In this document: positions 30,879 to 39,864 of the stretch, piece after piece
How the letters are laid out: each line of letters starts with the position of its first letter
Position numbering within the stretch: the stretch's first letter is position 1
From: an uncultured Clostridia bacterium
Lineage (GTDB): Bacteria > Bacillota > Clostridia > Christensenellales > Borkfalkiaceae
Assembly: GCA_947597925.1 (NCBI GenBank)
Contig: CANQFA010000010.1
Coordinates: forward strand, 1 to 47,498
DNA: 47,498 nucleotides
Direction of reading: 5' to 3'
Made by a program: the position numbers and the translations under genes
The notes under the pieces: generated by a model
Database searches by the model: none
The model's input: the letters and a program-made list of their open reading frames with translations, nothing else
Told to the model about the DNA's origin: nothing

Positions 30879-33551
30879 TTACTTCCGAGGATTCTTTATG
30901 TTAGCCTGTGCCGCAGCGAGGCGAGCGATCGGGACGCGGTAAGGGGAGCAGGAGACATAGGTGAGCCCGATGTTGTGGCAGAATTCGATGGACGAAGGAT
31001 CGCCGCCGTGCTCGCCGCAGATGCCCGTGTGGAGCTTCTTATTTGCCTTCTTGCCCTTCTTTGTCGCCATCTCCATGAGCTGGCCGACACCCGTCGTGTC
31101 GAGGCGGGCGAAGGGATCGCTCTCGTAGATCTTATTTGCATAGTACGCGGGAAGGAACTTGCCTGCGTCGTCGCGCGAGAAGCCGAAGGTCATCTGGGTG
31201 AGGTCGTTGGTGCCGAAGCAGAAGAAGTCCGCTTCCTTCGCGATCGCATCGGCGGTGAGGGCCGCACGCGGGATCTCGATCATGGTACCCACCTGATACT
31301 TGATCTTCTTGTGCTTGGACTTGATGACCTCTTCCGCGGTCTTGACGACGATATCCTTCACGAACTTGAATTCCTTGACTTCGCCGGTGAGCGGGATCAT
31401 GATCTCGGGCACGACCTTCCAGTCCTTATGGCGCTTCGCGACGGCAATGGCGGCCTTCATGACGGCCTTGGTCTGCATGACGGCGATCTCGGGATAGGTG
31501 ACGCAGAGACGGCAGCCTCTGTGGCCCATCATGGGATTGAACTCGTGGAGGTCGGCGATGATCTGCTTGATCTGCGCGACGGTCTTCTTCTGCGCCTTGG
31601 CGAGGGCGGCGATGTCCTCTTCCTCGGTGGGAACGAACTCATGAAGCGGAGGATCGAGGAAACGGATGGTGACGGGCTGACCGCCGAGTGCCTCGAAGAG
31701 ACCCTCGAAGTCTGCCTGCTGCATGGGCTCGATCTTGGCAAGTGCCTTCTCGCGCTCCTCCTTGGTGTCGGCGCAGATCATCTGACGGAATGCACCGATC
31801 CTGGCGGGATCGAAGAACATGTGCTCGGTACGGCAGAGGCCGATGCCCTGCGCGCCGAAAGCCGCCGCCTGCTTGGCATCCTTGGGCGTATCCGCGTTGG
31901 TGCGGACGCCGAGTGCCTTATACTTGTCGGCAAGCTCCATGATGCGGCCGAAATAGCCCGAGTTGGGATCTGCGGGGATGGTGGGGATGAGCCCGTCGTA
32001 GATGTTGCCCGTGGACCCGTCGAGGGAGATGGGATCGCCCTCTCTGTATACCTTGCCCTTGAGGGTGAACTGCTTGTTCTCTTCATCCATCTTGATGTCG
32101 CCGCAACCGGAGACGCAGCAGGTCCCCATGCCGCGGGCGACGACGGCCGCGTGCGAGGTCTGTCCGCCGCGGACGGTGAGGATGCCCTGTGCATACTTCA
32201 TGCCTTCGATGTCTTCGGGAGAGGTCTCGAGACGGACGAGGACGACCTTCTTGCCGGGGACGACTTCGCCCTTCTCATTCTTGGAGGGCTTGCCGAGCTT
32301 CACGGCATCCTCTGCGGTGAAGACGATGGTGCCTGCCGCGGCGCCGGGGGAAGCGGCAATGCCCTTGCCCACGACATTCTCGGCCGCCGCCTTGAGCGCT
32401 GCGGGATCGAACTGCGGGTGAAGGAGCATGTCGAGGGACTTCGCATCGATCTGCATGAGGGCCTCTTCTTCGGAGATCATGCCCTCGTCGATGAGGTCGC
32501 ACGCGATCTTGATGGCGGCAGCGGCCGTGCGCTTGCCGTTACGGGTCTGGAGCATGTAGAGCTTCTCGTTCTCCACGGTGAACTCCATATCCTGCATGTC
32601 GCGGTAGTGATTCTCGAGGATCTCGCAGACCTTGAGGAACTGCTTGTAGACTTCGGGGAAGATCTCTGCCATCTTGGAGATGGGCATGGGGGTGCGGACG
32701 CCCGCAACCACATCTTCGCCCTGCGCATTGGTGAGGAATTCACCCATGAGCCCCTTCTCGCCCGTGGCGGGATTGCGCGTGAAGGCGACGCCCGTGCCGC
32801 AGTTGTCGCCCATGTTGCCGAATGCCATCATCTGCACATTGACCGCGGTGCCCCAGCTGTAGGGGATGTCGTGGTCCATGCGGTAGACGTTTGCACGGGG
32901 GTTGTCCCACGAACGGAAGACGGCCTTGATGGCCTCGAAGAGCTGCTCCTTGGGATCGCTCGGGAAGTCCTTCCCAAGCTGGCTCTTATACTCTGCCTTG
33001 AACTGATTTGCAAGCTCCTTGAGGTCGGCGGCATCGAGCTCGACGTCCTGCTTGACGCCCTTCTTTTCCTTCATGGCGTCGATGAGCTTCTCGAAATATT
33101 TCTTGCCGACTTCCATGACGACGTCGGAGAACATCTGAATGAATCTTCTGTAGCAGTCCCATGCCCAGCGGGGGTTGCCCGACTTCTTTGCAAGGACCTC
33201 GACGACCTCTTCATTGAGACCGAGGTTGAGGATGGTGTCCATCATGCCGGGCATGGAAGCACGCGCGCCCGAACGGACGGAGACGAGCAGGGGATTTTCC
33301 TTGTCGCCGAACTTCTTCCCGGTGATCTTTTCCATCTTGTCGATGTACTCCATGATCTCCGCCCTGATCTCGGGGTTGATCTGGCGCCCGTCTTCATAAT
33401 ACTGGGTGCACGCTTCGGTGGAGATGGTAAATCCCTGGGGAACGGGAAGACCGATATTGGTCATCTCGGCGAGATTCGCGCCCTTGCCGCCCAAAAGCTC
33501 ACGCATCTTCGCGTTGCCCTCGGTGAAAAGGTAACAGTACTTTTTTGCCAT
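30879..33551 (-). CDS. ppdK: pyruvate, phosphate dikinase
   Basis: An 890-residue enzyme interconverting pyruvate, ATP and Pi with PEP, AMP and PPi, used in fermenters for PPi-linked glycolysis or gluconeogenesis. The N-terminal ATP-grasp part starts KKYCYLFTEGNAKMRELLGG and includes SVRSGARASMPGMMDTILNL. The swivelling domain has the phospho-His GGQTSHAAVVARG (His467). The C-terminal TIM barrel has GIGLCRTEHMFF, FGTNDLTQMTFGFSRDD and GICGEHGGDP with catalytic Cys845. Length is normal. A clear AGGAGG site and promoter precede it. It is monocistronic. Its last codons and terminator are duplicated downstream. Confidence 0.97.
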   Translation of the reverse strand: MAKKYCYLFTEGNAKMRELLGGKGANLAEMTNIGLPVPQGFTISTEACTQYYEDGRQINPEIRAEIMEYIDKMEKITGKKFGDKENPLLVSVRSGARASMPGMMDTILNLGLNEEVVEVLAKKSGNPRWAWDCYRRFIQMFSDVVMEVGKKYFEKLIDAMKEKKGVKQDVELDAADLKELANQFKAEYKSQLGKDFPSDPKEQLFEAIKAVFRSWDNPRANVYRMDHDIPYSWGTAVNVQMMAFGNMGDNCGTGVAFTRNPATGEKGLMGEFLTNAQGEDVVAGVRTPMPISKMAEIFPEVYKQFLKVCEILENHYRDMQDMEFTVENEKLYMLQTRNGKRTAAAAIKIACDLIDEGMISEEEALMQIDAKSLDMLLHPQFDPAALKAAAENVVGKGIAASPGAAAGTIVFTAEDAVKLGKPSKNEKGEVVPGKKVVLVRLETSPEDIEGMKYAQGILTVRGGQTSHAAVVARGMGTCCVSGCGDIKMDEENKQFTLKGKVYREGDPISLDGSTGNIYDGLIPTIPADPNSGYFGRIMELADKYKALGVRTNADTPKDAKQAAAFGAQGIGLCRTEHMFFDPARIGAFRQMICADTKEEREKALAKIEPMQQADFEGLFEALGGQPVTIRFLDPPLHEFVPTEEEDIAALAKAQKKTVAQIKQIIADLHEFNPMMGHRGCRLCVTYPEIAVMQTKAVMKAAIAVAKRHKDWKVVPEIMIPLTGEVKEFKFVKDIVVKTAEEVIKSKHKKIKYQVGTMIEIPRAALTADAIAKEADFFCFGTNDLTQMTFGFSRDDAGKFLPAYYANKIYESDPFARLDTTGVGQLMEMATKKGKKANKKLHTGICGEHGGDPSSIEFCHNIGLTYVSCSPYRVPIARLAAAQANIKNPRK

Positions 33552-33617
33552 ATAAAAATTCCTCCTGATGATTTTAGAAGCCTCGTACAGGCCTCATGCG
33601 GACCTGCACCATCTGCG

Positions 33618-33646
33618 ATTATACACCATTTCGGCGCAAAAGACAA
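33618..33646 (-). promoter_or_regulatory. ppdK promoter
   Basis: Minus strand TTGTCT (33646-33641), 17-nt spacer, TATAAT (33623-33618); leader about 60 nt. Confidence 0.7.
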
Positions 33647-33741
33647 GCCTTTCGCGGAAAAAAATCTCATTTTCGCAAAAAATAAGGGGCTCGCCCGCGT
33701 TTAAGCGCCCAGAAAGGTTGGTATAATTTCCCCGAGAGGGA

Positions 33742-33770
33742 TTGACTTTGCCCGCGCGGTGTGGTATAAT
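33742..33770 (+). promoter_or_regulatory. promoter of the SecB-like gene
   Basis: TTGACT (33742-33747), 17-nt spacer, TATAAT (33765-33770), 30 nt before the ATG at 33801. Confidence 0.8.
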
Positions 33771-33800
33771 CCTATCAAATCAAGAAAAAAGAGGTACATT

Positions 33801-34235
33801 ATGATCGACTACACCCTTCGCGGCATCAATGCCGACGAACTCTCCTTCAAGGTCAACCCCATGCAGGTCCAGCCCAACCAGAAATTCGAGATCAAGCCCT
33901 TCTTCTCCCGCCGCATCCAGACGGCCAAGGAGAATCCCAAGGTAAACATCGTCATCCTCGAATGCAAGATAGAGTCCACCGAGGAGGCTCCCAAGCCCTT
34001 TAACCTCGTAGTGCGGCTCGTGGGCGTCTTCGAGGTCAATAACATGACGACGGACGAGGACAGACGCATCTTCGCGCTCAATGCCACGGAGACCCTCTAT
34101 CCCTATCTCCGCTCCACGGTGAGCTCGCTCACGGCGGCCTCCTTCATCAATCCCCTCAACCTGCCCGTCATCTCGGGTGCGACCCTCTTCCCCGAGGACC
34201 GCGAAGGATTTACGGGAAACGGACAAGACAACTGA
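33801..34235 (+). CDS. SecB-like chaperone
   Basis: A 144-residue protein. The beta-rich first 90 residues and the signature ATETLYPYLRSTVSSLTAAS, followed by INPLNLPVISGATLF, match the YPyaRe...lt...gfppl.LpP pattern of SecB, which holds secretory preproteins unfolded or acts with toxin-antitoxin pairs. Start at 33801 is chosen because GAGGT precedes it and upstream codons fall within the promoter. The gene stands alone between its own promoter and a terminator, with no toxin-antitoxin pair adjacent. Classical Firmicutes such as Bacillus lack SecB, so the family call is likely but the role is open. Confidence 0.7.
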   Translation: MIDYTLRGINADELSFKVNPMQVQPNQKFEIKPFFSRRIQTAKENPKVNIVILECKIESTEEAPKPFNLVVRLVGVFEVNNMTTDEDRRIFALNATETLYPYLRSTVSSLTAASFINPLNLPVISGATLFPEDREGFTGNGQDN

Positions 34236-34255
34236 TTTTCCGACCCCATCTGACC

Positions 34256-34293
34256 AAAACCCGCCCCTGCAATGCTGCAAGGGGCGGGTTTTT
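34256..34293. terminator. bidirectional terminator
   Basis: AAAACCCGCCCC (34256-34267) pairs exactly with GGGGCGGGTTTT (34281-34292), with inner TGCA/TGCA pairing. It serves the SecB-like gene and the convergent hydrolase operon. Confidence 0.95.
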
Positions 34294-34297
34294 CATC

Positions 34298-35191
34298 TCA
34301 ATTTATGGGCGGCGTGTGTCCCTCGTAGAAGTCGAGGAGGGTCCCCCATTTTCTGTCGCGGTCTTCCTTTTCGTTCAGAAATTCGTGGCGGCTGCCCTCG
34401 AAGAGGGTGAGGGAGACCTCCTCCATGCCCGCCCTCTTATAGAAGGTAAAGAGCTTCTCCATGCCCTTCCCCTGATTGCCCACGGGGTCGAGAGCGCCCG
34501 CGATGAGGAGGAGGGGGAGTTTTTTGGGCAGTGCGGCGATATAACGCTTCGTATAGAGCCGCCTGAGCCCCCGGAAAAAGTCATGATAGAAGCGGTTGGA
34601 GCAGGTAAAGGCGCACAGCGGGTCGGCGTAGTAGGCGGCATTGTTCTCGGCGTCGGCGGAGAGCCACATCCTGTCGTCGAACTTCTTCATGTAGGCGCCG
34701 AAGGACAGTTTTTCTATGAGCTTCGCGGGCTTTTCAGGCGCAAACAAGCACCCCATGCCCGAGACAAGGCTTCCCAAATAGACTTCGAAGTCCTTTTTAT
34801 GCGAACTCCCCGCGAGGACCGCCGCGGCTATCTTTTCGCCGTAGAGCGCCAAAAATCTCTGCACGACGAAGGAGCCGAAGGAGAATCCCGTGAGGATGCA
34901 CGGGAGACCATAGCGCGCGCGGAAATAGTCGCAGACGGCCGCCTCGTCCCGCACGACGTCCTCAAACATGTCCCCCTCCGCATAGCCGAGCGTCTTTGCG
35001 GACTTGCCGTGCCCGCGGTGGTCGTCGGCCACGACGATGAAGCCGTGCATATTCAGAAAGTGCGCGAAGTCGGCATACCGCCCCGCGTGCTCCGCCATGC
35101 CGTGCACGATCTGCACGATGCCGCGCGGCGAGTCGACCTCGTCCCACACGTGCACCTCGAGCATGCTGCCGTCAAATGTCTTCAGTTCCAT
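34298..35191 (-). CDS. alpha/beta hydrolase, monoacylglycerol-lipase-like
   Basis: A 297-residue protein of the Hydrolase_4/S33 group. Visible features are the oxyanion region IVHGMAEHAGRYADFA, DHRGHGKS, the nucleophile elbow GFSFGS (Ser about 104), the acid in LIAGALDPVGN and the His in GSRHEFLNE. This arrangement is typical of lysophospholipase/monoglyceride lipases. No signal peptide. It starts 21 nt after rsmA and is probably last in the metG operon; the link with rRNA methylation is likely only positional. Confidence 0.9.
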   Translation of the reverse strand: MELKTFDGSMLEVHVWDEVDSPRGIVQIVHGMAEHAGRYADFAHFLNMHGFIVVADDHRGHGKSAKTLGYAEGDMFEDVVRDEAAVCDYFRARYGLPCILTGFSFGSFVVQRFLALYGEKIAAAVLAGSSHKKDFEVYLGSLVSGMGCLFAPEKPAKLIEKLSFGAYMKKFDDRMWLSADAENNAAYYADPLCAFTCSNRFYHDFFRGLRRLYTKRYIAALPKKLPLLLIAGALDPVGNQGKGMEKLFTFYKRAGMEEVSLTLFEGSRHEFLNEKEDRDRKWGTLLDFYEGHTPPIN

Positions 35192-35212
35192 CTTATCCCC
35201 CCATCCGAAAGG

Positions 35213-36052
35213 TCATTTTGCCGCGCTCTTTTTCGACGCGATGAGGTCGGCAAGATGTCCGAGCGCCTCGGGTGAGAGGGCCTCCCCCCGCACGCCCGCG
35301 GACACCTGCGCCTCCGCAAGCAATGCCTTTGCCTCCTCCCGCGTCATGGAAAAGGCGGCCATCAGGTTATTTTCGAGCGTCTTCCTGCGCGAGGAAAAGG
35401 CGGCGCGCACCACGGCGCGGTAGACCCTTTCGTCCGCCACGGAAAATCCCCCCGCGGTGAAGTCGGCGCGCACCACGGCGGAATCGACATTGGGTCGGGG
35501 GGTAAAGAGGGTGCGCGGGACCCTCCTCACGAGCTGTGCCCTGCCCCGCCGCGCGAGTGCGGCCGTCACGGCGCCATAGGCGGGCGTTCCCTCCCGCGCG
35601 GTGAGCCGCTCGGCGACCTCCTCCTGTACCATCACGGTGATGCCGCGGCACCTCTTCCCCTCCTCCACGAAGCGCATGATGACGGGGGTCGTGATGTAGT
35701 AGGGCAGGTTGGCGACGACGAGGTACTCCCCAAGCTCCTCCTCGAGGGCGGCAAAATCGCATTTTTCAAAGTCCGAAAAGCGCACCTCGGCATTTTTGAG
35801 GCCCGCGAGCGTCACGGCGAGGATGGGACGGAGGCTTTCGTCGATCTCATAGGAGACCACCCGCCTCGCCCGCTCCGCAAGCGCCCGCGTGAGCGCACCC
35901 GCCCCTGCGCCGATCTCGAGGACGGTCGTATCCGAAGTGACGCCCGCATCCTCGGCGATGGCGGCAAGGAGATTTCCGTCACTCAAAAAATTTTGTCCGT
36001 ACTTCTTCTTGAAGCTGAAGCCGCTGCCTTGCAAGATCTCACGGAGTTCCAT
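35213..36052 (-). CDS. rsmA: 16S rRNA dimethyladenosine transferase
   Basis: A 279-residue KsgA enzyme that dimethylates two adjacent adenosines in helix 45 of 16S rRNA late in 30S assembly. It shows KKKYGQNFLSD, the SAM-binding VLEIGAGAGALTRAL, the acidic SYEIDE and the catalytic NLPYYITTPVIM. The C-terminal helical domain follows. Gene order metG-tatD-(x)-rsmA resembles Bacillus, but rnmV is absent and a radical SAM gene is in its place. Confidence 0.97.
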   Translation of the reverse strand: MELREILQGSGFSFKKKYGQNFLSDGNLLAAIAEDAGVTSDTTVLEIGAGAGALTRALAERARRVVSYEIDESLRPILAVTLAGLKNAEVRFSDFEKCDFAALEEELGEYLVVANLPYYITTPVIMRFVEEGKRCRGITVMVQEEVAERLTAREGTPAYGAVTAALARRGRAQLVRRVPRTLFTPRPNVDSAVVRADFTAGGFSVADERVYRAVVRAAFSSRRKTLENNLMAAFSMTREEAKALLAEAQVSAGVRGEALSPEALGHLADLIASKKSAAK

Positions 36053-36084
36053 GCGCCCCTCCTTCGGACATGGTATGCCCTTCT

Positions 36085-36672
36085 TTACTCTATCATCTCC
36101 CGCACGCGCAGGGGAATGCCGACCTCTTCGGCAAGTGCCCTTGAGAGCGCCACCTTTTCCTCGCCGATGAAGTCGACGACGGAAAACCAGCAGTTCACCC
36201 CCTCGCGGCGGAGGGCGCGGGCAAAGTCGAGGAGCGCGGCATAGCCTTCCCTGTGGACGGGGCGGCAGATCTTATCGTATTCCTCCCGCGTGGGGGCGTT
36301 CAGGGAGATGTTGACGCCGTCGAGATGGCCCCGCAGGAGGGGAGCAATGTCGAACCCGTTGATGAGCGAGCCGTGCCCATTGGTGTTGAGGCGGGTCTTG
36401 CCGCCCGTCCCGTGGACATGATCGCAGATCTGCAGCATGGCGTCGAGGCGGTAGGTGGGCTCGCCGAAGCCGCAGAAGACGACCTCGCTGTAGCGGGAGG
36501 CGTCTCCGATCTCCGCGATGACCTCCTCCGCCGAGGGCTCCCTCTTCAGCCAGAGGGCATGCCCCTCGTAGGTCTCCTTCCCCTTCCGCACGCAAAAGGT
36601 GCAGCGGTTGGAGCAGCGGTTTGTGAGGTTGAGATAGAGATTTTCGCCGATCCGATAGGTGTAAGTATCCAT
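36085..36672 (-). CDS. TatD-linked radical SAM protein
   Basis: A 195-residue (from the ATG at 36672) radical SAM protein with the 4Fe-4S motif NRCSNRCTFCVRKGK (CxxxCxxC), FCGFGEPTYR, the SAM-contact LNTNGHG and SLNAPTREEYD. It corresponds to the family named for being encoded next to TatD. The substrate is unknown; it lacks the C-terminal domains of known tRNA-modifying enzymes. An in-frame TTG at 36678, overlapping the tatD stop, is an alternative start and better spaced from AAGG. Confidence 0.88.
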   Translation of the reverse strand: MDTYTYRIGENLYLNLTNRCSNRCTFCVRKGKETYEGHALWLKREPSAEEVIAEIGDASRYSEVVFCGFGEPTYRLDAMLQICDHVHGTGGKTRLNTNGHGSLINGFDIAPLLRGHLDGVNISLNAPTREEYDKICRPVHREGYAALLDFARALRREGVNCWFSVVDFIGEEKVALSRALAEEVGIPLRVREMIE

Positions 36673-36674
36673 GT

Positions 36675-37430
36675 TCAAAGGGAGACCTTGGGGAAAAGTT
36701 TTCGGAAATTCTCGTCGATTTTCGACCCCATGTCTTCAAAAGTCACATCTTTCAGCTCCGCAAGCCGACGCACGATGACGCGGATATTTGCGGGCGAATT
36801 TTTCTCGCCGCGATAGGGCGAGAGGTAGGGACTGTCCGTCTCGGAGAGGATGCGGTCCATGGGACACGCCGAAATGCTCTCCGCGACTTTGCGCGCATTT
36901 TTGAAGCAGGCGACGCCGCCGAAGGAGAAGAAGCCGCCCATGTCCGCGAAGGCCCCGAGGTTCTCCTTTCCGTAGGCATAACAATGCATGAGGTACCCAT
37001 GTCCGAGGAGCGGAGTGCATTCCCGCAAGATGGCGAGGGTGTCGGCACAGGCGTCGCGGGAGTGGATCTGCACGGGAAGCCCGAGCTCTGCCGCCCACTC
37101 GAGCTGGCGGACAAAGAGCATCCGCTGTGCCTCCCTGTCATACCCGGGGTAGTGGTAGTCGAGCCCCACCTCCCCCACGGCGATGCAGCGCTCCTCTCCC
37201 GCGAGGGCGAAGAACTGCTCCTTTGAGAGGGTCTGCCCCGCGAACTCGGGATGCACGCCCACCGTAAAATAGCACCCCATGTGCGCTTTTGCGAATTCCG
37301 CATGCCACGCCGCATGGGCAAGGGTGTCGGCGGCGAGGACGACGGCATCGACCCCCGCAGCGCAGATTTTTTCCCACTCGGCGGGAAGATCGTAGCCCTC
37401 CTCCGCAAAATGGGCATGGACGTCGATCAT
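36675..37430 (-). CDS. tatD: TatD-family metal-dependent DNase
   Basis: A 251-residue TIM-barrel hydrolase. Metal ligands are visible in order: MIDVHAHF (His4, His6), VGEVGLDYHY (Glu), PVQIHSRDA (His), LMHCYAYG (His) and SETDSPYLSPYRG (Asp). TatD enzymes are 3'-5' nucleases acting in DNA repair and possibly D-tyrosyl-tRNA quality control. It overlaps metG by 4 nt (ATGA), a conserved pairing in Firmicutes. Confidence 0.95.
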   Translation of the reverse strand: MIDVHAHFAEEGYDLPAEWEKICAAGVDAVVLAADTLAHAAWHAEFAKAHMGCYFTVGVHPEFAGQTLSKEQFFALAGEERCIAVGEVGLDYHYPGYDREAQRMLFVRQLEWAAELGLPVQIHSRDACADTLAILRECTPLLGHGYLMHCYAYGKENLGAFADMGGFFSFGGVACFKNARKVAESISACPMDRILSETDSPYLSPYRGEKNSPANIRVIVRRLAELKDVTFEDMGSKIDENFRKLFPKVSL

Positions 37431-39370
37431 CTGACCTTTGCCCCGCTCGAAATGAGCTTTTCGGGGGAGATGACAGAGAGCCCATTTTCATCTTCCGCAC
37501 AGAGGATCATGCCCTCGGAGAGCACGCCGCGGAGCTTTACGGGCTTTAAGTTGGCCACGAGCACGACGCGCTTGCCCACCATCTCCTCGGGCGTGTAGTA
37601 CTGCGCGATGCCCGAGACGACCGACCGCACTTCGTCGCCCACGCGGACGGTCTCATGCAGGAGCTTGTCGCTCTTCTCCACCCTCTCGCAGGCGATGACT
37701 TCGCCGATCCTGAGCTCTATTTTGGAGAAGTCGTCGATGGTGATCTCGGCGGCCTTCTGCGGTTCGGGATGTGAGGCCTTTTCGGAGGCGGCCCTCCTTT
37801 CACTTACGAGTTTTGCGACCTCGGCGAGCTCCTTTTTGACGTCGATGCGGGGGAAGAGAGGCTTGAGCCTTACGACGGGTGTCCCCTCCTGCAGGATGCC
37901 GAAGCGAAGCGCGCCGAAGGAGCCTTCCGCCGAGAAACTCGCGAGGATCTCACCCGCCGCATGGGGCAGGAAGGGCTGCAGCACGATGGCGCACATGCGC
38001 ACCGTCTCGGCGAGATTGTAGAGCACAGCGCCGAGCCGCGCCTTCTTTGCGGGGTCCTTTGCGAGGATCCACGGCGCCGTCTCATCGATATATTTGTTGG
38101 CGCGGTCGACGACGGCAAAGATATCCGCGAGGGCATCGGGCGCATTGAGGGCATCCATGTCCGCGTTGACCCGTTCGAAAAGCCCTTCGGCGAGGGAGAT
38201 GAGCTCCTCGTCGGGCCCCTCCTTTTCTCCGCGAGGCGGGATCTTTCCGTCAAAATTTTGCTCGATCATCGCCTGCGTGCGCGAGACGAGATTGCCGAGG
38301 TCATTGGCGAGGTCGGCATTGATGCGCCCGAGGAGGCGTTCGTTGGTATATTCCCCGTCGCTGCCGAAGGGGATCTCGCGCAGGAGGAAGTAGCGGATGG
38401 CGTCCTGCCCGTACCGCTTCACGAGCTCATAGGGGTCGGTGAGCTCCTCCTTTACGGCGTCCTGCTTGGACTTCGAGAGCTTGTCTCCGCCGATGAGGAG
38501 CCACCCATGTCCGTAGACCCGCTTCGGGAGCGGGAGGCCGAGCGCCATGAGGAGGGCGGGCCAGACGATGGCATGGAAGCGCACGATCTCCTTCCCCACC
38601 ATATGGAGGTCGGCGGGCCAGAACTTTCTCATGAGGGCATCGTCGTCCGAGAGATAGCCGAGCGCCGAGATATAATTCGCGAGGGCGTCGATCCATACGT
38701 AGGAGCAGTGCTTCTCGTCGAAGGGAAGAGGCACCCCCCACTTGACCGTGGTGCGCGAGACGCAGAGGTCGGTGAGCCCCGCCTTCAGGAAATTATTGAC
38801 CATCTCGTTGACGCGGGACTTGGGCTGCAGAAATTCGGGGTCGTCCTCGTAGAGCTTCAGGATGCGGGGCGCATATTTCGAGAGGCGGAAAAAGTAACTC
38901 TCCTCGCGCTGGAGGGTGACCTCTCTGCCGCAGTCGGGGCATTTGCCGTCCTTGAGCTGCGACTCCGTCCAAAAGGCCTCGCACGGGGTGCAATAGTGCC
39001 CCGTGTACTCCGATTTATAGATATCCCCGCTCTCGTAGAGCTTCTCGTAGATCTTCTGCACGCAGCGCACATGGTCCTCGTCGGTCGTGCGGATGAAGCG
39101 GTCGTAGCGGATGTCGAGGAGTCGCCATACGTCCTTGAGCCCGCTCACGAGGGGGTCGACGAACTGCATGGGCGTCACGCCCCGCTTTTTGGCCTCCTTT
39201 TCCACCTTCTGGCCGTGCTCATCGGTGCCCGTGAGGAAGAAGACCTCCTCCCCCTTCAGCTTATGGAAGCGCGCGAGGGCGTCGCAGATGACGGTGGTGT
39301 AGCAGTGCCCGATGTGCCAATTGCCGCTGGGGTAGTAGATGGGTGTGGTGATGTAATATTTCTCTGCCAT
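37427..39370 (-). CDS. metG: methionyl-tRNA synthetase
   Basis: A 647-residue class I synthetase. ITTPIYYPSGNWHIGHCYTT holds the HIGH motif, a zinc knuckle reads CTPCEAFW...CPDCGREV, and the KMSKS equivalent is GGDKLSKSKQD. The anticodon-binding helical domain follows, and a C-terminal OB-fold tRNA-binding domain (about 545-647, starting IDDFSKIELRIGEV) mediates dimers. The start at 39370 matches the family N-terminus and has GAGGT 8 nt before it; the longer frame would cross the -10. No T-box leader is present; the leader is about 13 nt. Confidence 0.97.
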   Translation of the reverse strand: MAEKYYITTPIYYPSGNWHIGHCYTTVICDALARFHKLKGEEVFFLTGTDEHGQKVEKEAKKRGVTPMQFVDPLVSGLKDVWRLLDIRYDRFIRTTDEDHVRCVQKIYEKLYESGDIYKSEYTGHYCTPCEAFWTESQLKDGKCPDCGREVTLQREESYFFRLSKYAPRILKLYEDDPEFLQPKSRVNEMVNNFLKAGLTDLCVSRTTVKWGVPLPFDEKHCSYVWIDALANYISALGYLSDDDALMRKFWPADLHMVGKEIVRFHAIVWPALLMALGLPLPKRVYGHGWLLIGGDKLSKSKQDAVKEELTDPYELVKRYGQDAIRYFLLREIPFGSDGEYTNERLLGRINADLANDLGNLVSRTQAMIEQNFDGKIPPRGEKEGPDEELISLAEGLFERVNADMDALNAPDALADIFAVVDRANKYIDETAPWILAKDPAKKARLGAVLYNLAETVRMCAIVLQPFLPHAAGEILASFSAEGSFGALRFGILQEGTPVVRLKPLFPRIDVKKELAEVAKLVSERRAASEKASHPEPQKAAEITIDDFSKIELRIGEVIACERVEKSDKLLHETVRVGDEVRSVVSGIAQYYTPEEMVGKRVVLVANLKPVKLRGVLSEGMILCAEDENGLSVISPEKLISSGAKVR

Positions 39371-39388
39371 GATATAAACCTCGGAAAT

Positions 39389-39417
39389 ATTATAGCGCAT
39401 TTGCGCCCGTTTGTAAA
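39389..39417 (-). promoter_or_regulatory. metG operon promoter
   Basis: Minus strand TTTACA (39417-39412), 17-nt spacer, TATAAT (39394-39389), very close to the start codon. Confidence 0.75.
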
Positions 39418-39457
39418 ATGTTTTCGCCTCCCAACCTGCACTGCTTGTGTCATTCCC

Positions 39458-39781
39458 TCACTGCTCGTTCTTTTCGAAGACGGCGAGGATGCCCTCGATA
39501 CGGGCACGGTCGGTCTCGTCGAGGGCGCGGAATTTCTTCAGGATCCGCTTCTCCTGCGCCGTCGCGGGGATCGCCGCAGCGCGGTCGGGGGCCCCCTTCC
39601 GCCCGAGCAGCTCGTCTACCGTGATCCCGAAAAAGTCGGCAAAGAGGATCAGAGTCTCATAGGGCGCCTGCCGCTCCTCGTTCTCATAATTTGCGATCGT
39701 ATTCTGGTGAATACCCGTGAGCCTGGAGAGCTCGCTCCGCTTCATGCCGTTTTCAAGCCTGATTTCCTTTAATAAAAACAC
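39458..39781 (-). CDS. XRE-family transcriptional regulator
   Basis: A 107-residue protein with a Cro/C1-type helix-turn-helix at 1-60 (MKRSELSRLTGIHQNTIANY, then ADFFGITVDELLG). The C-terminal 40 residues are helical and probably for dimerisation. The start is a GTG at 39781 with GGAGG five bases before it. It is divergent from a small membrane protein gene; the shared region holds an inverted repeat over the regulator's own promoter, suggesting autoregulation and control of the neighbour. Confidence 0.9.
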   Translation of the reverse strand: MFLLKEIRLENGMKRSELSRLTGIHQNTIANYENEERQAPYETLILFADFFGITVDELLGRKGAPDRAAAIPATAQEKRILKKFRALDETDRARIEGILAVFEKNEQ

Positions 39782-39790
39782 AGTCTCCTC

Positions 39791-39841
39791 CGTTTTGGTG
39801 TAATCCTCGAGAAAATTATATCAAAACGGGTGATTACCCGT
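39791..39841. promoter_or_regulatory. divergent control region with candidate operators
   Basis: A perfect inverted repeat ACGGGT-GATT-ACCCGT (39826-39841) overlaps the -35/spacer of the regulator promoter, whose -10 TATAAT is at 39820-39815 on the minus strand. A second pair, CGTTTTG (39791-39797) and CAAAACG (39822-39828), flanks the -10. Confidence 0.55.
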
Positions 39842-39864
39842 AATTCTGCAAAGGAGGTAGTGTC

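Noticed and set aside
39371..39420. Possible T-box or other riboswitch before metG
   Set aside because: The predicted leader is only about 13 nt, too short for any riboswitch.
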